The notes: generated by a model not told the origin, from the sequence alone. 36,146 bases of DNA from an uncultured Bacteroidales bacterium (GCA_937871625.1 CALMRD010000185.1:1-36146); one strand, 5' to 3'; counted from the first letter of the stretch, positions 1 to 8,772 are shown. Program-made: numbers and translations.

Positions 1-580
1 CCTCATTCTGATCCTGCTGTTGCTGATCTTCATTATTCCCGTCTTTCTTCTCATCATCCTTCTGATCCTGGTTTTGATCCTGGTTCTGCTGCTGCTGTTG
101 TTGCTGTTGTTGCTGCTGTTGTTGCTGTTGCTGTTGCAGCTGATCCTGTGCCCATGCGAGATTGTATTTGGCCTCCAGATTATCCGGATCGAGCTTCAGC
201 GAGTTGATATACGCCCTGATCCCCTCTTCATACTTCTGCTCCTTGATCAGCGAGTTGCCAAGGTTGTAGAGGCTATGTGCCTGCCTGACGGTGTCGGTCT
301 CACCTGCAACTGCTGATCTCACAAACTCATCGGAAGCCTCACCGTACCTGCCCTGTTTGTAAAGGGCATCCCCCAGGTTGAAACCTGCATCTTCAGTTGA
401 CCGCTCCTGGTCCTGTGCCCTCCGGTACATGCCTTCACTGCCGGCAAACTCACTCTTTTTGTACAGCCTGTTCCCCTTCCTGATGTATTCACGCTCTTCC
501 TGTGCTGAGAGTGAAGGAAGAAGAAGCAGGATACCCATCGCTGTCACAATGAACCTTGTTATGCCTGCCTTTATTCTCAT
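1..580 (-). CDS. batC: BatC-like TPR protein, partial (C-terminus beyond window)
   Basis: Reading the minus strand from the ATG at 578-580 gives a signal peptide (MRIKAGITRF..., cleavage near LSAQ-EE), then two or three TPR-like helical repeats with motifs such as GFNLGDALYKQGRYGEA and SLYNLGNSLIKEQKYEEG, ending in NLAWAQDQL. A run of 17 Gln (86-136) and an Asn/Gln/Asp/Lys-rich tail follow, and the frame runs off the window. The ATG overlaps the batB stop as ATGA, so translation is probably coupled. BatC proteins of Bat operons are periplasmic TPR proteins thought to scaffold the vWA proteins BatA and BatB. The low-complexity tail is common in Bacteroidota BatC. The identification rests on TPRs plus position directly after two vWA genes. 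Confidence 0.85.
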   Translation of the reverse strand, partial: MRIKAGITRFIVTAMGILLLLPSLSAQEEREYIRKGNRLYKKSEFAGSEGMYRRAQDQERSTEDAGFNLGDALYKQGRYGEASDEFVRSAVAGETDTVRQAHSLYNLGNSLIKEQKYEEGIRAYINSLKLDPDNLEAKYNLAWAQDQLQQQQQQQQQQQQQQQQQNQDQNQDQKDDEKKDGNNEDQQQQDQNE

Positions 581-1632
581 CTCTCACCCTTTTTAGAATC
601 TGATGCCACTATCCCAAGCCTCCTCAGAAGGTGACTCCTGCGGTCAGCAAGGAGAAGATCGGCAACAAGCAGCAGGAAGAGAAGCGCGGCCGGTACCAGG
701 AACTGATCATTGTATTCGGTATACATCACCGTATTCGTTTCGCTCTTCTTCATCCGGCCGATATCGTTGTAAATCTCATTCAGTCCGATGCTGCTGTTGC
801 TGGCCCTGACATAGTTACCACCCGTCACCGATGCTATCTCCCTGAGCGTTTTCTCATCGAGCTTTGAGATTACCGTATTGCCATCCCTGTCTTTCAGGTA
901 ATCGGTCCTGGCCCCTGTGATGACCGGTATAGGCGATCCCTCCGGTGAGCCAATGCCTATGGTGTGGACGGTAATGCCCTTCTCTGATGCCAGGCGGGCC
1001 TGCTCCACCGCATCATCCTCATGGTTTTCGCCATCTGTTATTATGATCAGCGCCCTGCTTTTGTCGCTCTCGGGAGTGAATGACCTCATCCCCAGCTCTA
1101 TCGCTGCGCCTATTGCCGTTCCCTGCTTTGAGACGGCATCAGGACCGGCGGAGGCGAGGAACATCTTGGCGGAGAGATAGTCATTGGTGACAGGTATCTG
1201 TGTATAGGCATCACCGGCGAAGAGTATCAGACCTATCCTGTCATTCCTGAGCTGATCAACCAGCTGGGATATGGCCTGCCTGGCCCGCTCAAGCCTTGAA
1301 GGATTAATGTCGGTAGCCAGCATTGAGTTACTGACATCCAGTGCTATAATAACCTCAACACCCTCACGCTTAACCTCCTCGAGCCTCGACCCGAACTGGG
1401 GCCTTGCCACTGTCAGGAGTGCAAGAATGAAAGCCATCAGCCTTAGGAAGAACTTTACGGTCATGCGTGCCGGCGAATAGTCTGGAGTAAGCCTTCTCAC
1501 AAGCTCAGCATCGCCGAAGCGTTCTCTGGCCAGCCTCCTTCTCCTGTTGCCTGCAGCCCATATAAGGATCATTACCGGCACCAGCAGGAGCAGGTAAAGG
1601 ATATCCGGATTGGCAAATCTGAACGTATCCAT
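577..1632 (-). CDS. batB: BatB, membrane vWA-domain protein
   Basis: 351 aa. TM segments lie near residues 11-27 and 62-78, and another near the C-terminus (FLVPAALLFLLLVADLLL). Between them is a von Willebrand A domain with the metal-ion-dependent adhesion site DVSNS at 99-103 and a later TDGENHEDD element. The N-terminus FRFANPDILYLLLLVPV is typical of BatA/BatB proteins. Bat proteins form an inner-membrane complex with a periplasmic or cytoplasmic vWA module, linked to MoxR chaperone activity and stress tolerance in the few studied species. It lies 6 bp after batA and overlaps batC by 4 bp (ATGA). Assigning B rather than A rests on gene order. Confidence 0.92.
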   Translation of the reverse strand: MDTFRFANPDILYLLLLVPVMILIWAAGNRRRRLARERFGDAELVRRLTPDYSPARMTVKFFLRLMAFILALLTVARPQFGSRLEEVKREGVEVIIALDVSNSMLATDINPSRLERARQAISQLVDQLRNDRIGLILFAGDAYTQIPVTNDYLSAKMFLASAGPDAVSKQGTAIGAAIELGMRSFTPESDKSRALIIITDGENHEDDAVEQARLASEKGITVHTIGIGSPEGSPIPVITGARTDYLKDRDGNTVISKLDEKTLREIASVTGGNYVRASNSSIGLNEIYNDIGRMKKSETNTVMYTEYNDQFLVPAALLFLLLVADLLLADRRSHLLRRLGIVASDSKKGER

Positions 1633-1638
1633 GGCTTG

Positions 1639-2631
1639 CTATGACATGTTTTTAAGGAAGAGATACCTGAACAGCAACTCCAGTGTGAGTATAATCGCCG
1701 CTGCAAGTGCCCACGGCATGAATACCTCCTCACGTCTGCTATGTTCCCGGGTCTCTATCTTCGATTTCTCAAGCTTGTCTATCTCGCCGTAAACCTGCTG
1801 AAGACTGGTGTTGTCAACAGCCCTGAAATACCTGCCGCCGGTAAGGTCAGCTATCTCTTTCAGCAACTCCTCATCTATCTCCACCTGCATCTTCTGGTAA
1901 CGCGTACCAAAGGGAGTTTGCACAGGGTAATCGGCGTAACCCCTGCTTCCTACGCCGATGGTATATACTCTTATGCCGAAGGTGTGTGCTATTTCGGCAG
2001 CCGTCATCGGGTCTATTGATCCCATATTGTTCACCCCGTCGGTGAGCAGGATGATGACCTTGCTGATTGCATCCGAGTCCTTGATCCGGTTGATGGCCGT
2101 CGCCAATCCTACACCTATGGCCGTACCGTCCTCTATCATGCCGCTTTTGATCTCCCTAAGAAGGTTTATCAGCACGGCATGATCAGTGGTCAGCGGGCAC
2201 TGGGTAAAGCTCTCACCGCTGAATACAGTAAGCCCTATACGGTCATAGGGCCTGCCACTGATAAACTCGGTGGCAACATTCTTGGAAGCCTCCAGCCTGT
2301 CAGGAGTGAAGTCGCGCGCCAGCATAGAGCCTGAGACGTCAAGAGCCATTACAATATCAATCCCTTCGGTGGTGGAACTCTGCCATTTATCGACATTCTG
2401 AGGCCTGGCAATGACGATGATCACCAGTGCGATGACCGCCAGTCGCATGGCAAACAGAATATGTCTGAGCCAGTGGCGGAAGGTGTTGCGTCTCCCGGTA
2501 AAAAAACCGGCGGAAGAGAGCTTCAATGCTGCATGTGACCTGTTATGGCGGTAGATATAATATGCCAGCAGCAGCGGTATGACAAGCAGAAACCAGAGGA
2601 ACCATCCGTTTTCAAAGACGATGTTACGCAT
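1639..2631 (-). CDS. batA: BatA, membrane vWA-domain protein
   Basis: The start is placed at ATG 2629-2631 (MRNIVFENGWFLWF), because the longer frame to 2694 adds 21 basic residues inside the upstream gene. From this start the protein is 330 aa. TM segments are near 11-27 and 58-76, with one at the C-terminus (WALAAAIILTLELLFRYLFL). The vWA domain has its MIDAS motif DVSGS at 98-102 and a TDGVNNMGS element. It overlaps the upstream gene by 8 bp and precedes batB by 6 bp, so it sits inside one transcription unit. It is predicted to work with batB and moxR as an envelope-associated complex. The metal ligands look intact. Confidence 0.92.
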   Translation of the reverse strand: MRNIVFENGWFLWFLLVIPLLLAYYIYRHNRSHAALKLSSAGFFTGRRNTFRHWLRHILFAMRLAVIALVIIVIARPQNVDKWQSSTTEGIDIVMALDVSGSMLARDFTPDRLEASKNVATEFISGRPYDRIGLTVFSGESFTQCPLTTDHAVLINLLREIKSGMIEDGTAIGVGLATAINRIKDSDAISKVIILLTDGVNNMGSIDPMTAAEIAHTFGIRVYTIGVGSRGYADYPVQTPFGTRYQKMQVEIDEELLKEIADLTGGRYFRAVDNTSLQQVYGEIDKLEKSKIETREHSRREEVFMPWALAAAIILTLELLFRYLFLKNMS

Positions 2632-3592
2632 GTCTGCCTCCTTCCCCTGCCGTCTCTCCGGCACTCTCTTCAGCCTCTTTTGTCTCTTCGACAAATTTCA
2701 GGGCATCTTCGTAACATCTCTCATGCAGGCTGCTCTCAGGAACATATTTGGCAAATTTCACCATATCTGAGAGAGAGAGTATCTCTTTTACGACTGACAT
2801 TTGCGGGCCGGTAGTCACTGCCGCTCTTTGCAGCATCCGTACGGTTTCGTCAGTGGTCAGTTCGGGGGAACTGATGCCATAACGGTTATCGATGTAACGG
2901 CGCAGGATATCGGACAACCGCGAATAGTATTCCTTTACCTCTCCCCTCTGCCAAAGTTCTTCGGATCTCAGAACCGACAGCTCCCGCAGTGCAATAATGT
3001 GGGCCGGCTCCGGAGGAGGGAGTGGCCTGACAAACCTCCTCAATGGATTTCTCGGCAGAAAGCGGGCCAGAAGCCAGAGCAGCCCTGCCGCCACCACGGC
3101 TATCACAAGCCATGGCACTATCTCCGCAAAGGTCACCGGAGCCCGGCGGGGAGGGATGATGTCGAATATGACATCGGTACTGTCAGGAGGGGTGACATCG
3201 GGACGCAGGACCCTGAGGGTTGAATTTTCCGAATAGTACCTGAGAAGGGTATCCCCGGAGGCTACCTCCGCATAGAACGGGGGTATATTGTATGTTCCCG
3301 AATCGAATGCCGTGATAAGATACCTGTCGGAGATAACGATTTTCCCGGCTGGCCCGGCTGTACTGTCCCTGGGGCTTCTGCGCAGGATAACGATCTTCCC
3401 GGCGAGGGTGTCTCCTGCTTCGCTCAGACCTGCCACCATGCCATCAGGAATCACCGCCGAGACGGTAAACCCGGTCTGGTCACCAATTAGAATCGCCGTA
3501 GTGTCAGGCGCAGAGGTTACCGTCACCTCCTGGGCAGATGCCGCAACAAGCAACAGAAATAAGGCTGATATGAGCGTTAAAATCCTTCTCAT
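2624..3592 (-). CDS. Signal-peptide, single-TM protein of the Bat operon
   Basis: 322 aa. A signal peptide (LISALFLLLVAASA-Q) is followed by a beta-rich extracytoplasmic region of about 130 residues with a DTTAILIGDQTGFTVSAVIP start, reminiscent of BatD-like N-terminal domains. One TM helix follows (EIVPWLVIAVVAAGLLWLLARF, near 158-178), then a helical cytoplasmic tail containing EYYSRLSDILRRYIDNRYGI. This arrangement recurs at this position in Bacteroidota Bat operons, between the DUF58 gene and batA. No enzyme motif is visible. It starts 3 bp after the DUF58 stop and overlaps batA by 8 bp. It probably anchors or regulates the vWA complex. This is inferred from context only. Confidence 0.8.
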   Translation of the reverse strand: MRRILTLISALFLLLVAASAQEVTVTSAPDTTAILIGDQTGFTVSAVIPDGMVAGLSEAGDTLAGKIVILRRSPRDSTAGPAGKIVISDRYLITAFDSGTYNIPPFYAEVASGDTLLRYYSENSTLRVLRPDVTPPDSTDVIFDIIPPRRAPVTFAEIVPWLVIAVVAAGLLWLLARFLPRNPLRRFVRPLPPPEPAHIIALRELSVLRSEELWQRGEVKEYYSRLSDILRRYIDNRYGISSPELTTDETVRMLQRAAVTTGPQMSVVKEILSLSDMVKFAKYVPESSLHERCYEDALKFVEETKEAEESAGETAGEGGRHA

Positions 3593-3595
3593 GCC

Positions 3596-4459
3596 TTACC
3601 TGTGTTTGAAGAGTGAAATCAGGGGCTTGATGTAGTCATCACCGGTAGTAACGGTGGCCACATCCACCCCGCAGTTTACAAACGCATTGCTGACCGTCTC
3701 GTCATGCCTCTTCCACCGTCCGGCATACTCACTTCTTATGCGGGCAGAAGAGGTGTCAATCCAATCCTCCCTTCCCGTCTCCGGGTCAGCAACCTTTACA
3801 AACCCGATGTCAGGCATCTCCCTCTCCCTCCTGTCACTGATACGCAGGGCCACAACATCATGCTTGCCCGATGCAATGCGCAGTGACTCGGTGAAGGGTG
3901 GTGCCATGAAGTCGGAGAGGATAAATGCCGTACATCGTTTCCTGATGACATTTGTAAGATACCTCAGGGGTTCTGAAAGGGATGTGCCTGGGCCGGCAGG
4001 TTCATAACTAAGCAACTCCCTGATAATGCGCAGCATGTGCGCCCTTCCTTTCTTGGGGGGTATGTACTTCTCAACACTGTCGGAGAAGAGCATCAGTCCC
4101 ACCTTGTCATTATTGGCAATTACCGAATATGCCAGCACTGCCGCTATCTCTGTCATCAGCTCTCTCTTCGTTGAAGCTGCTGTCCCGAAATCACCGGAGC
4201 GGCTGACATCTACGAGCAGCATGACGGTCAGCTCTCGTTCTTCTTCGAATATCTTTACGTAGGGATGGCCTAACCGGGCGGTAACGTTCCAGTCGATATT
4301 ACGGATGTCATCCCCGAACTGGTACTCGCGTACTTCGCTGAAAGCCATTCCCCTGCCGCGAAAGGCACTGTGATACTCACCGGCAAAAATCTGCCTGGTA
4401 AGACCCCTCGACCTTATCTCGATCTTTCTTACTTTCTTAAGCAGCTCTGTCGTTTCCAC
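3596..4459 (-). CDS. DUF58 domain protein of the MoxR/Bat operon
   Basis: The start is set at GTG 4457-4459, because family members begin METTELLKKVRKIEI-like and this codon gives VETTELLKKVRKIEI. The longer ATG at 4513 would add 18 Pro/Arg/Gly-rich residues lying within the previous gene. The product is about 287 aa with the DUF58 hallmark GDDIRNIDWNVTAR and a following vWA-like fold with DVSRSGDF. No signal peptide or TM is seen, so it is cytoplasmic or peripheral. DUF58 proteins are encoded beside MoxR ATPases almost universally and are likely their partners. The reading frame overlaps the preceding small secreted protein by 23 bp. Confidence 0.92.
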   Translation of the reverse strand: METTELLKKVRKIEIRSRGLTRQIFAGEYHSAFRGRGMAFSEVREYQFGDDIRNIDWNVTARLGHPYVKIFEEERELTVMLLVDVSRSGDFGTAASTKRELMTEIAAVLAYSVIANNDKVGLMLFSDSVEKYIPPKKGRAHMLRIIRELLSYEPAGPGTSLSEPLRYLTNVIRKRCTAFILSDFMAPPFTESLRIASGKHDVVALRISDRREREMPDIGFVKVADPETGREDWIDTSSARIRSEYAGRWKRHDETVSNAFVNCGVDVATVTTGDDYIKPLISLFKHR

Positions 4460-4877
4460 TTTTCCCTCTCTTCCTTGCCCTCTCCCAGGTGACGGTAAAA
4501 AAGTAATCGTCACGTTTGAGACTGATATCTATCCTCTCGCTTTTCTTCGTGTAGCTCCACATGTTGAGTTCGCCGGGCTGATAGAGCTCATTCAGCTCCC
4601 TGATCCTGCTGTCGTAACGGCTGTTGGCACATGTTATCCTTGCCCCTTTACAAATCCCATTCTCATCAAGGAAAATAACCCAGGTCTCCTGATTGTCCTT
4701 CGACAGATACTTCAGATACCTTACACTGCTGTTTCTGATGTCACTCTGCAGCACCAGCCCCGGGTGTTCCATATTCATTACCTGCATGATATCACGCTCA
4801 TGCAGGCCTATGAATCCCTGTGATTTCAGGGACAGGAAGCAGAAAAACAGGAGTGTTAACAGCAGTATCCTTTTCAT
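4437..4877 (-). CDS. Small secreted protein of unknown function in the moxR operon
   Basis: 146 aa. It has an N-terminal signal peptide (MKRILLLTLLFFCFLSLKS-QGF) and then a compact domain of about 120 residues including ETWVIFLDENGICKGARITC and a basic C-terminus (ERARKRGKSGNDRAA). Two Cys in the mature part (ICKG and ITCAN) could form a disulfide. I do not recognise the family. It starts 5 bp after the moxR stop and overlaps the DUF58 gene, so it is cotranscribed and perhaps translationally coupled. Position suggests an envelope partner of the MoxR/Bat system, but this is inference. Confidence 0.75.
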   Translation of the reverse strand: MKRILLLTLLFFCFLSLKSQGFIGLHERDIMQVMNMEHPGLVLQSDIRNSSVRYLKYLSKDNQETWVIFLDENGICKGARITCANSRYDSRIRELNELYQPGELNMWSYTKKSERIDISLKRDDYFFTVTWERARKRGKSGNDRAA

Positions 4878-4882
4878 TGTTT

Positions 4883-5878
4883 CTACGGCACTTCAACGGT
4901 ATTGAGGATCTCGGAAATTATATTGTCCTGTGTAATGTTCTCTGCCTCTGCCTCATAGGTTAGGCCTATGCGGTGTCTGAGCACATCTGCGCAAAGAAAT
5001 CTCACATCTTCAGGCACCACGAAGCCTCTTCTCCTGATGAAGGCGTAGGCCTTGGCAGCCATGGCAAGGTTGATGCCGGCCCTGGGGGATGCCCCGTATG
5101 AAATGAGGGGGGAGAACTTATCCAGTCCGAATTTCTCCGGGTTGCGCGTCGCAAAAACAATGTCGAGGATGTAGTTCTCGATCTTCTCATCCAGGTAGAC
5201 CTCCTTAACCACAGCGCGTGCTCTCAGAATATCATCAGGCTTCAGTATGGTATTGGCCGTGGGGAACTGACTGGCGAGGTTCTCGCGGATGATCATGCGC
5301 TCCTCCTCCTTGTCGGGATATGTAATAACTACCTTGAGCATGAATCTGTCGACCTGTGCCTCGGGCAGCGGGTAGGTTCCCTCCTGTTCTATGGGGTTCT
5401 GCGTAGCCAGCACCATGAAGGGCTCATCAAGCTTATAGGTATGCTCACCGATGGTTACCTGACGCTCCTGCATGGCCTCAAGCAGGGCGCTCTGCACCTT
5501 GGCAGGCGACCTGTTGATCTCATCGGCAAGAATGAAATTGGCAAAAATCGGTCTCTTGCGTACAATGAATTCCTCCTTCTTCTGGCTGTATATCATCGTC
5601 CCGATGAGGTCAGCAGGAAGCAGGTCGGGAGTGAACTGTATCCGGCTGAATTTCGTGTCGATGATCGATGCCAGAGTCTTGATGGCAAGCGTCTTTGCCA
5701 GTCCCGGCACACCCTCAAGCAGTATATGACCGTTTGATAACAGGCCAATAAGCAATGAGTCAGTCAGGTGACGCTGCCCGACAATCACCTTGTTAATCTC
5801 CTGCCTGACAAGGTCAACAAAGGCACTCTCCCTTTCAATCTTCTCATTCAGGAGCCTGATATCGGTTGTGTGTTCCAT
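4883..5878 (-). CDS. moxR: MoxR-family AAA+ ATPase
   Basis: 331 aa. AAA+ ATPase with Walker A GVPGLAKT (56-63), Walker B FILADE (D119, E120), the sensor-1 region VLATQNPIEQEGTYPLPEAQ, the arginine-finger/sensor-2 region ending in SPRAGINLAMAAKAYA, and a C-terminal lid domain. MoxR ATPases act as chaperones that assemble or activate vWA-domain complexes. All classical motifs are present, so it should be active. It is the first gene of the minus-strand Bat operon. Upstream are a possible -7 box (GATCTTTG, 5917-5924) and three direct repeats at 5946-5974. No Shine-Dalgarno is visible before ATG 5878, as is usual in this phylum. Confidence 0.96.
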   Translation of the reverse strand: MEHTTDIRLLNEKIERESAFVDLVRQEINKVIVGQRHLTDSLLIGLLSNGHILLEGVPGLAKTLAIKTLASIIDTKFSRIQFTPDLLPADLIGTMIYSQKKEEFIVRKRPIFANFILADEINRSPAKVQSALLEAMQERQVTIGEHTYKLDEPFMVLATQNPIEQEGTYPLPEAQVDRFMLKVVITYPDKEEERMIIRENLASQFPTANTILKPDDILRARAVVKEVYLDEKIENYILDIVFATRNPEKFGLDKFSPLISYGASPRAGINLAMAAKAYAFIRRRGFVVPEDVRFLCADVLRHRIGLTYEAEAENITQDNIISEILNTVEVP

Positions 5879-5945
5879 TTTGAATAGTGTTGTTTATCTC
5901 CGCGAAAAAATATCCGCAAAGATCATTTCTGATATTAAAAATCCT

Positions 5946-5974
5946 TGTTAAAGGTTGTTAAAGTAGTGTTAAAG
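5946..5974 (-). promoter_or_regulatory. Three TGTTAAAG direct repeats upstream of moxR
   Basis: TGTTAAAG occurs at 5946-5953, 5956-5963 and 5967-5974 (CTTTAACA on the moxR strand), with start-to-start spacing of 10 and 11 bp, one helical turn each. They lie 68-96 bp before the moxR ATG, at about -30 to -55 relative to a possible -7 box at 5917-5924 that lacks a clear -33 TTG. The last copy runs into the stop codon of the DUF4105 gene. The phasing suggests an activator site, but no regulator is identified. Confidence 0.45.
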
Positions 5975-7132
5975 CTTTTTCCCAAACCCGCAGTGACTGA
6001 AGAGTCTCACAGTTATTATCAGCACAATGGGTATTAATGCCGGATTGATCCCCTGGCCGGCGATGAGTGACACCGGAAGCCATGAGAGAGAGATGAAAAA
6101 AGCTATCCTGTTCAGCAGCAGTGCTTTCCTTCCGGTAAAGAGATACACGAACAGCACCGGGATCAGGATATTTATCCCAAGGAAAAGGAGGTTGAAATGG
6201 AGTGCGTCATGTTCGGAAAGGAGGTTGGTAAAAACCAGTAGCAGGGCAATGACAGCATAGATAAAATAGATCACAAAATCAGCCGCTTTCTCCAGCTTTG
6301 GCCTCCTGAGAACGAATGTCAACAAGAGAACGATGAGCAGCAGAAGCCAGAAAACAGTCTGCGGTACCCATGCTTTTGCTGTCGGCCTGTCAGATTCAGA
6401 GAAATCGGCAACAACCTCAGCGGGTCCTGTCAGAGCTTCTTCAACCCCATCATGGACAATGACTGTACTCAGCATGTTGTTCATCAGATGGTCCGGAAGG
6501 AACATTTCATCATAGGGTGTGGCCTTTCTGTCTGCCTGCAGCCCCAGCAGCATGTCAGCACCCAGGTCGAGCCACGGCAGAACCTTCTGTTTGGGATCTA
6601 CAAGTCTTCGAAAACTCTGCTGTCTCTTCCTCTCCTTCCCGGGAAATATGACGGTGTCCGTCGCGGCAGCTGCTAATATATCACGCACGCGTGTGGCACA
6701 GTTGTCGAAGAAGAAGTCATACCTGTACTTCACATTTTCAGGCTTCAGGTTCTCATTTATCAGTGCGAAGAGTCTCTCCTTCTCCGCTTCGGTCAGGTTC
6801 AGTTTCTGAGACCATACTGACCGTCCTTCGGAGACGTACTCCACCAGAAAATCCTCGTAGCCGTAAGCACCGAGCATGTAGTCAAGCCTTCCCTTGGCAA
6901 ACCGGTAGACGAAATTAGGGGTTGAGAAGTCAAAAATACCCCAGTTATAGACCCTGTCAATGGTGGTGCCCCGGACGGCAACACGCAGCGCCGTATGGCC
7001 GTATATCGAGTAGCTCTCCGTACCCGGAGCGCAGGTAATGATATATACATCCGTGCTGTCATAAACAGTTGCACCCGCTGGCCTGAACTGTAGCAGCAGA
7101 AGTGCGGCAACAACAAAAATGATCTTCTTCAT
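5969..7132 (-). CDS. DUF4105 domain protein with C-terminal membrane segments
   Basis: 387 aa. A signal peptide (MKKIIFVVAALLLLQFRPAGA) is followed by a DUF4105 (Lnb N-terminal-like) domain with conserved-looking YGHTALRV (H46) and FFFDNCATRVRD (C145). About five hydrophobic helices follow from residue ~258 to the end. The His plus Asn-Cys pattern resembles permuted papain/NlpC-type hydrolases, so a cysteine-hydrolase role at the cell envelope is possible but unproven. It is common in Bacteroidales. A short hairpin (GCCTC...GAGGC, 7133-7148) lies just upstream of the start. Its neighbour 7243-8622 is on the same strand, 110 bp upstream. Confidence 0.85.
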   Translation of the reverse strand: MKKIIFVVAALLLLQFRPAGATVYDSTDVYIITCAPGTESYSIYGHTALRVAVRGTTIDRVYNWGIFDFSTPNFVYRFAKGRLDYMLGAYGYEDFLVEYVSEGRSVWSQKLNLTEAEKERLFALINENLKPENVKYRYDFFFDNCATRVRDILAAAATDTVIFPGKERKRQQSFRRLVDPKQKVLPWLDLGADMLLGLQADRKATPYDEMFLPDHLMNNMLSTVIVHDGVEEALTGPAEVVADFSESDRPTAKAWVPQTVFWLLLLIVLLLTFVLRRPKLEKAADFVIYFIYAVIALLLVFTNLLSEHDALHFNLLFLGINILIPVLFVYLFTGRKALLLNRIAFFISLSWLPVSLIAGQGINPALIPIVLIITVRLFSHCGFGKKL

Positions 7133-7242
7133 GCCTCTGATTTGAGGCGTAAACCTACTTAAAATTCCGGGATAAAAAAATGGTAAAATAATAGTAATCA
7201 GGAGGGCATCGCAATCTATCAGTAGCCTTTCTGCATCTGCAA

Positions 7243-8622
7243 CTATTTCTGCTGTCTGAGCTTTTCCAGAATCCGTTGTGCGTTTTTGTTTGCAGGATTG
7301 AGTGACAGTGACTTTTCATAGTTTGCAATCGCCAGCTCACTGTTGCCAGCCACCATGAAGCCTTCACCAAGGCTGTCATATGCCCTGTATGAAGATGGAA
7401 ACAGGTTGGCATTCAGCATGAAAAGCCTGAGAGCATTCTCAATGCCGTCATGGGTGCGCATGAAGGTGTACCCGTACTTGTTTATAGCTTTCTCACATAG
7501 ATCGTCGGCCTGTTCCCCCTGTTGCATCATCTCATCGGCAAGCCTCCTGAATTCAGTGGTATCATTTCTGGCCAGGGCAAGCCTGAGATTCTGATGTGGC
7601 GAGATCTTCTCCGGCAGCGAAGGCTCCTTTATCTTCATCCCCTCATCTGCCATTGAGTTGTAGATACTGATGAAGCTGAGAGGGCCGGCGCACATTGCTT
7701 CTACCAGAGCTTCCCGTCCCATCCTTTGATCAATGAGCCACGCCATATAACCTCCGGCAATGTAGAAGGATCTCTCTATGATCCCTGTTTGCCATGCCAC
7801 CTTCCTGGTGCTGTCAGAAGAGAGGTATTCTGCCTGTTCGAAGAGGTTATCCACTTTTTCAATGTTCCTCCTCACCTGCTCAGGGTCTTGCATCATCCTG
7901 TAGTCAGGCACGAAATCGTTTGGAAAAAAATCACGTGCTGAAAATGAGACATATGTAGCCATGCCTTCATTGAGGAGAAAGCTCAGAACGAAATCCAGTG
8001 ATTCATTTTCAAGCTCATATTCGGTTCGGTATGCAATTGTATTCGCAAAACCGCAGTGATATACCTCATGGGTAATGATATTCATTATTACTGAGGGATC
8101 ACCGTTAAAGCGAGGTGAGTTGACGTTCATCAAAATCCCTCCCGGATAGGCAAAAGCAGCAGGTTTTATATCAGAGATGAGGTAGACGGGTACTTTGACG
8201 GGGGGAGCATCTGCCGGAAGAAAAGAGCTGATATGCTGAATTCCTCTTTCCATCAGGACCGGTTTCAGTTCCGCGATGCCCCTGACCGTCCGCAGAGCCG
8301 GCTGTTCGTTTGCCTCCGACTCCGTAAGGGCAGCTATCTCTCCGGCCCTTGCTTTCCATTCTTCCATTTCCAGTGGAACGCGGTTGTTATTATGGTATTG
8401 GATGGTCAGCCGGTAGCCCTGGTTGCTGTTCCAGAATGAATCAACATCACGTAATACCTCATGCGGCTGATGATACAGTATCTCCACTGCTGAGACATCA
8501 AAGTTGATCTCGGTACCCTTGCAGAATTGCGACCTTTCGTCACCTTCGGAAGTCCGGATCTGAGAAGATGCTGGCTTTATCCCGAATGCCAGAAGGATGA
8601 ACAGAAGACACCGCGTTTTCAT
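7243..8622 (-). CDS. Secreted gluzincin-like zinc metalloprotease with C-terminal TPR
   Basis: The start is set at ATG 8620-8622 (MKTRCLLFILLAFGIKPASSQ), which gives a clean signal peptide; the open frame to 8757 adds 45 residues without such a signal. The protein is about 459 aa. It carries HEVYH (H185, E186, H189) and, 30 residues on, LLNEGMATY, whose Glu (219) is a plausible third zinc ligand, as in gluzincins such as DUF2268/DUF5700-type peptidases. The C-terminus has TPR-like helices (YDSLGEGFMVAGNSELAIANYEKSL). It is predicted to be exported and active in the periplasm or outside. Substrate is unknown. It lies between the DUF4105 gene and glpK and is probably transcribed alone. Confidence 0.82.
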   Translation of the reverse strand: MKTRCLLFILLAFGIKPASSQIRTSEGDERSQFCKGTEINFDVSAVEILYHQPHEVLRDVDSFWNSNQGYRLTIQYHNNNRVPLEMEEWKARAGEIAALTESEANEQPALRTVRGIAELKPVLMERGIQHISSFLPADAPPVKVPVYLISDIKPAAFAYPGGILMNVNSPRFNGDPSVIMNIITHEVYHCGFANTIAYRTEYELENESLDFVLSFLLNEGMATYVSFSARDFFPNDFVPDYRMMQDPEQVRRNIEKVDNLFEQAEYLSSDSTRKVAWQTGIIERSFYIAGGYMAWLIDQRMGREALVEAMCAGPLSFISIYNSMADEGMKIKEPSLPEKISPHQNLRLALARNDTTEFRRLADEMMQQGEQADDLCEKAINKYGYTFMRTHDGIENALRLFMLNANLFPSSYRAYDSLGEGFMVAGNSELAIANYEKSLSLNPANKNAQRILEKLRQQK

Positions 8623-8772
8623 TTCTCTGTAATTTACTGAAAAGACACTGGATATGCCATATTCGCTGCATGACCGGAGGCCAATAAAAAGGTCAGATTC
8701 AGGATTTATCAACCTGTTTTCGAGAAAAATAGTCAGGGACACAGCTCCTTCCGGCAACTGCAGAGGAAATCG

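Noticed and set aside
20-316. Leucine-rich plus-strand reading frame
   Set aside because: It is the complement of the poly-Gln tract of batC; the minus strand has a signal peptide, TPRs and an ATGA link to batB.
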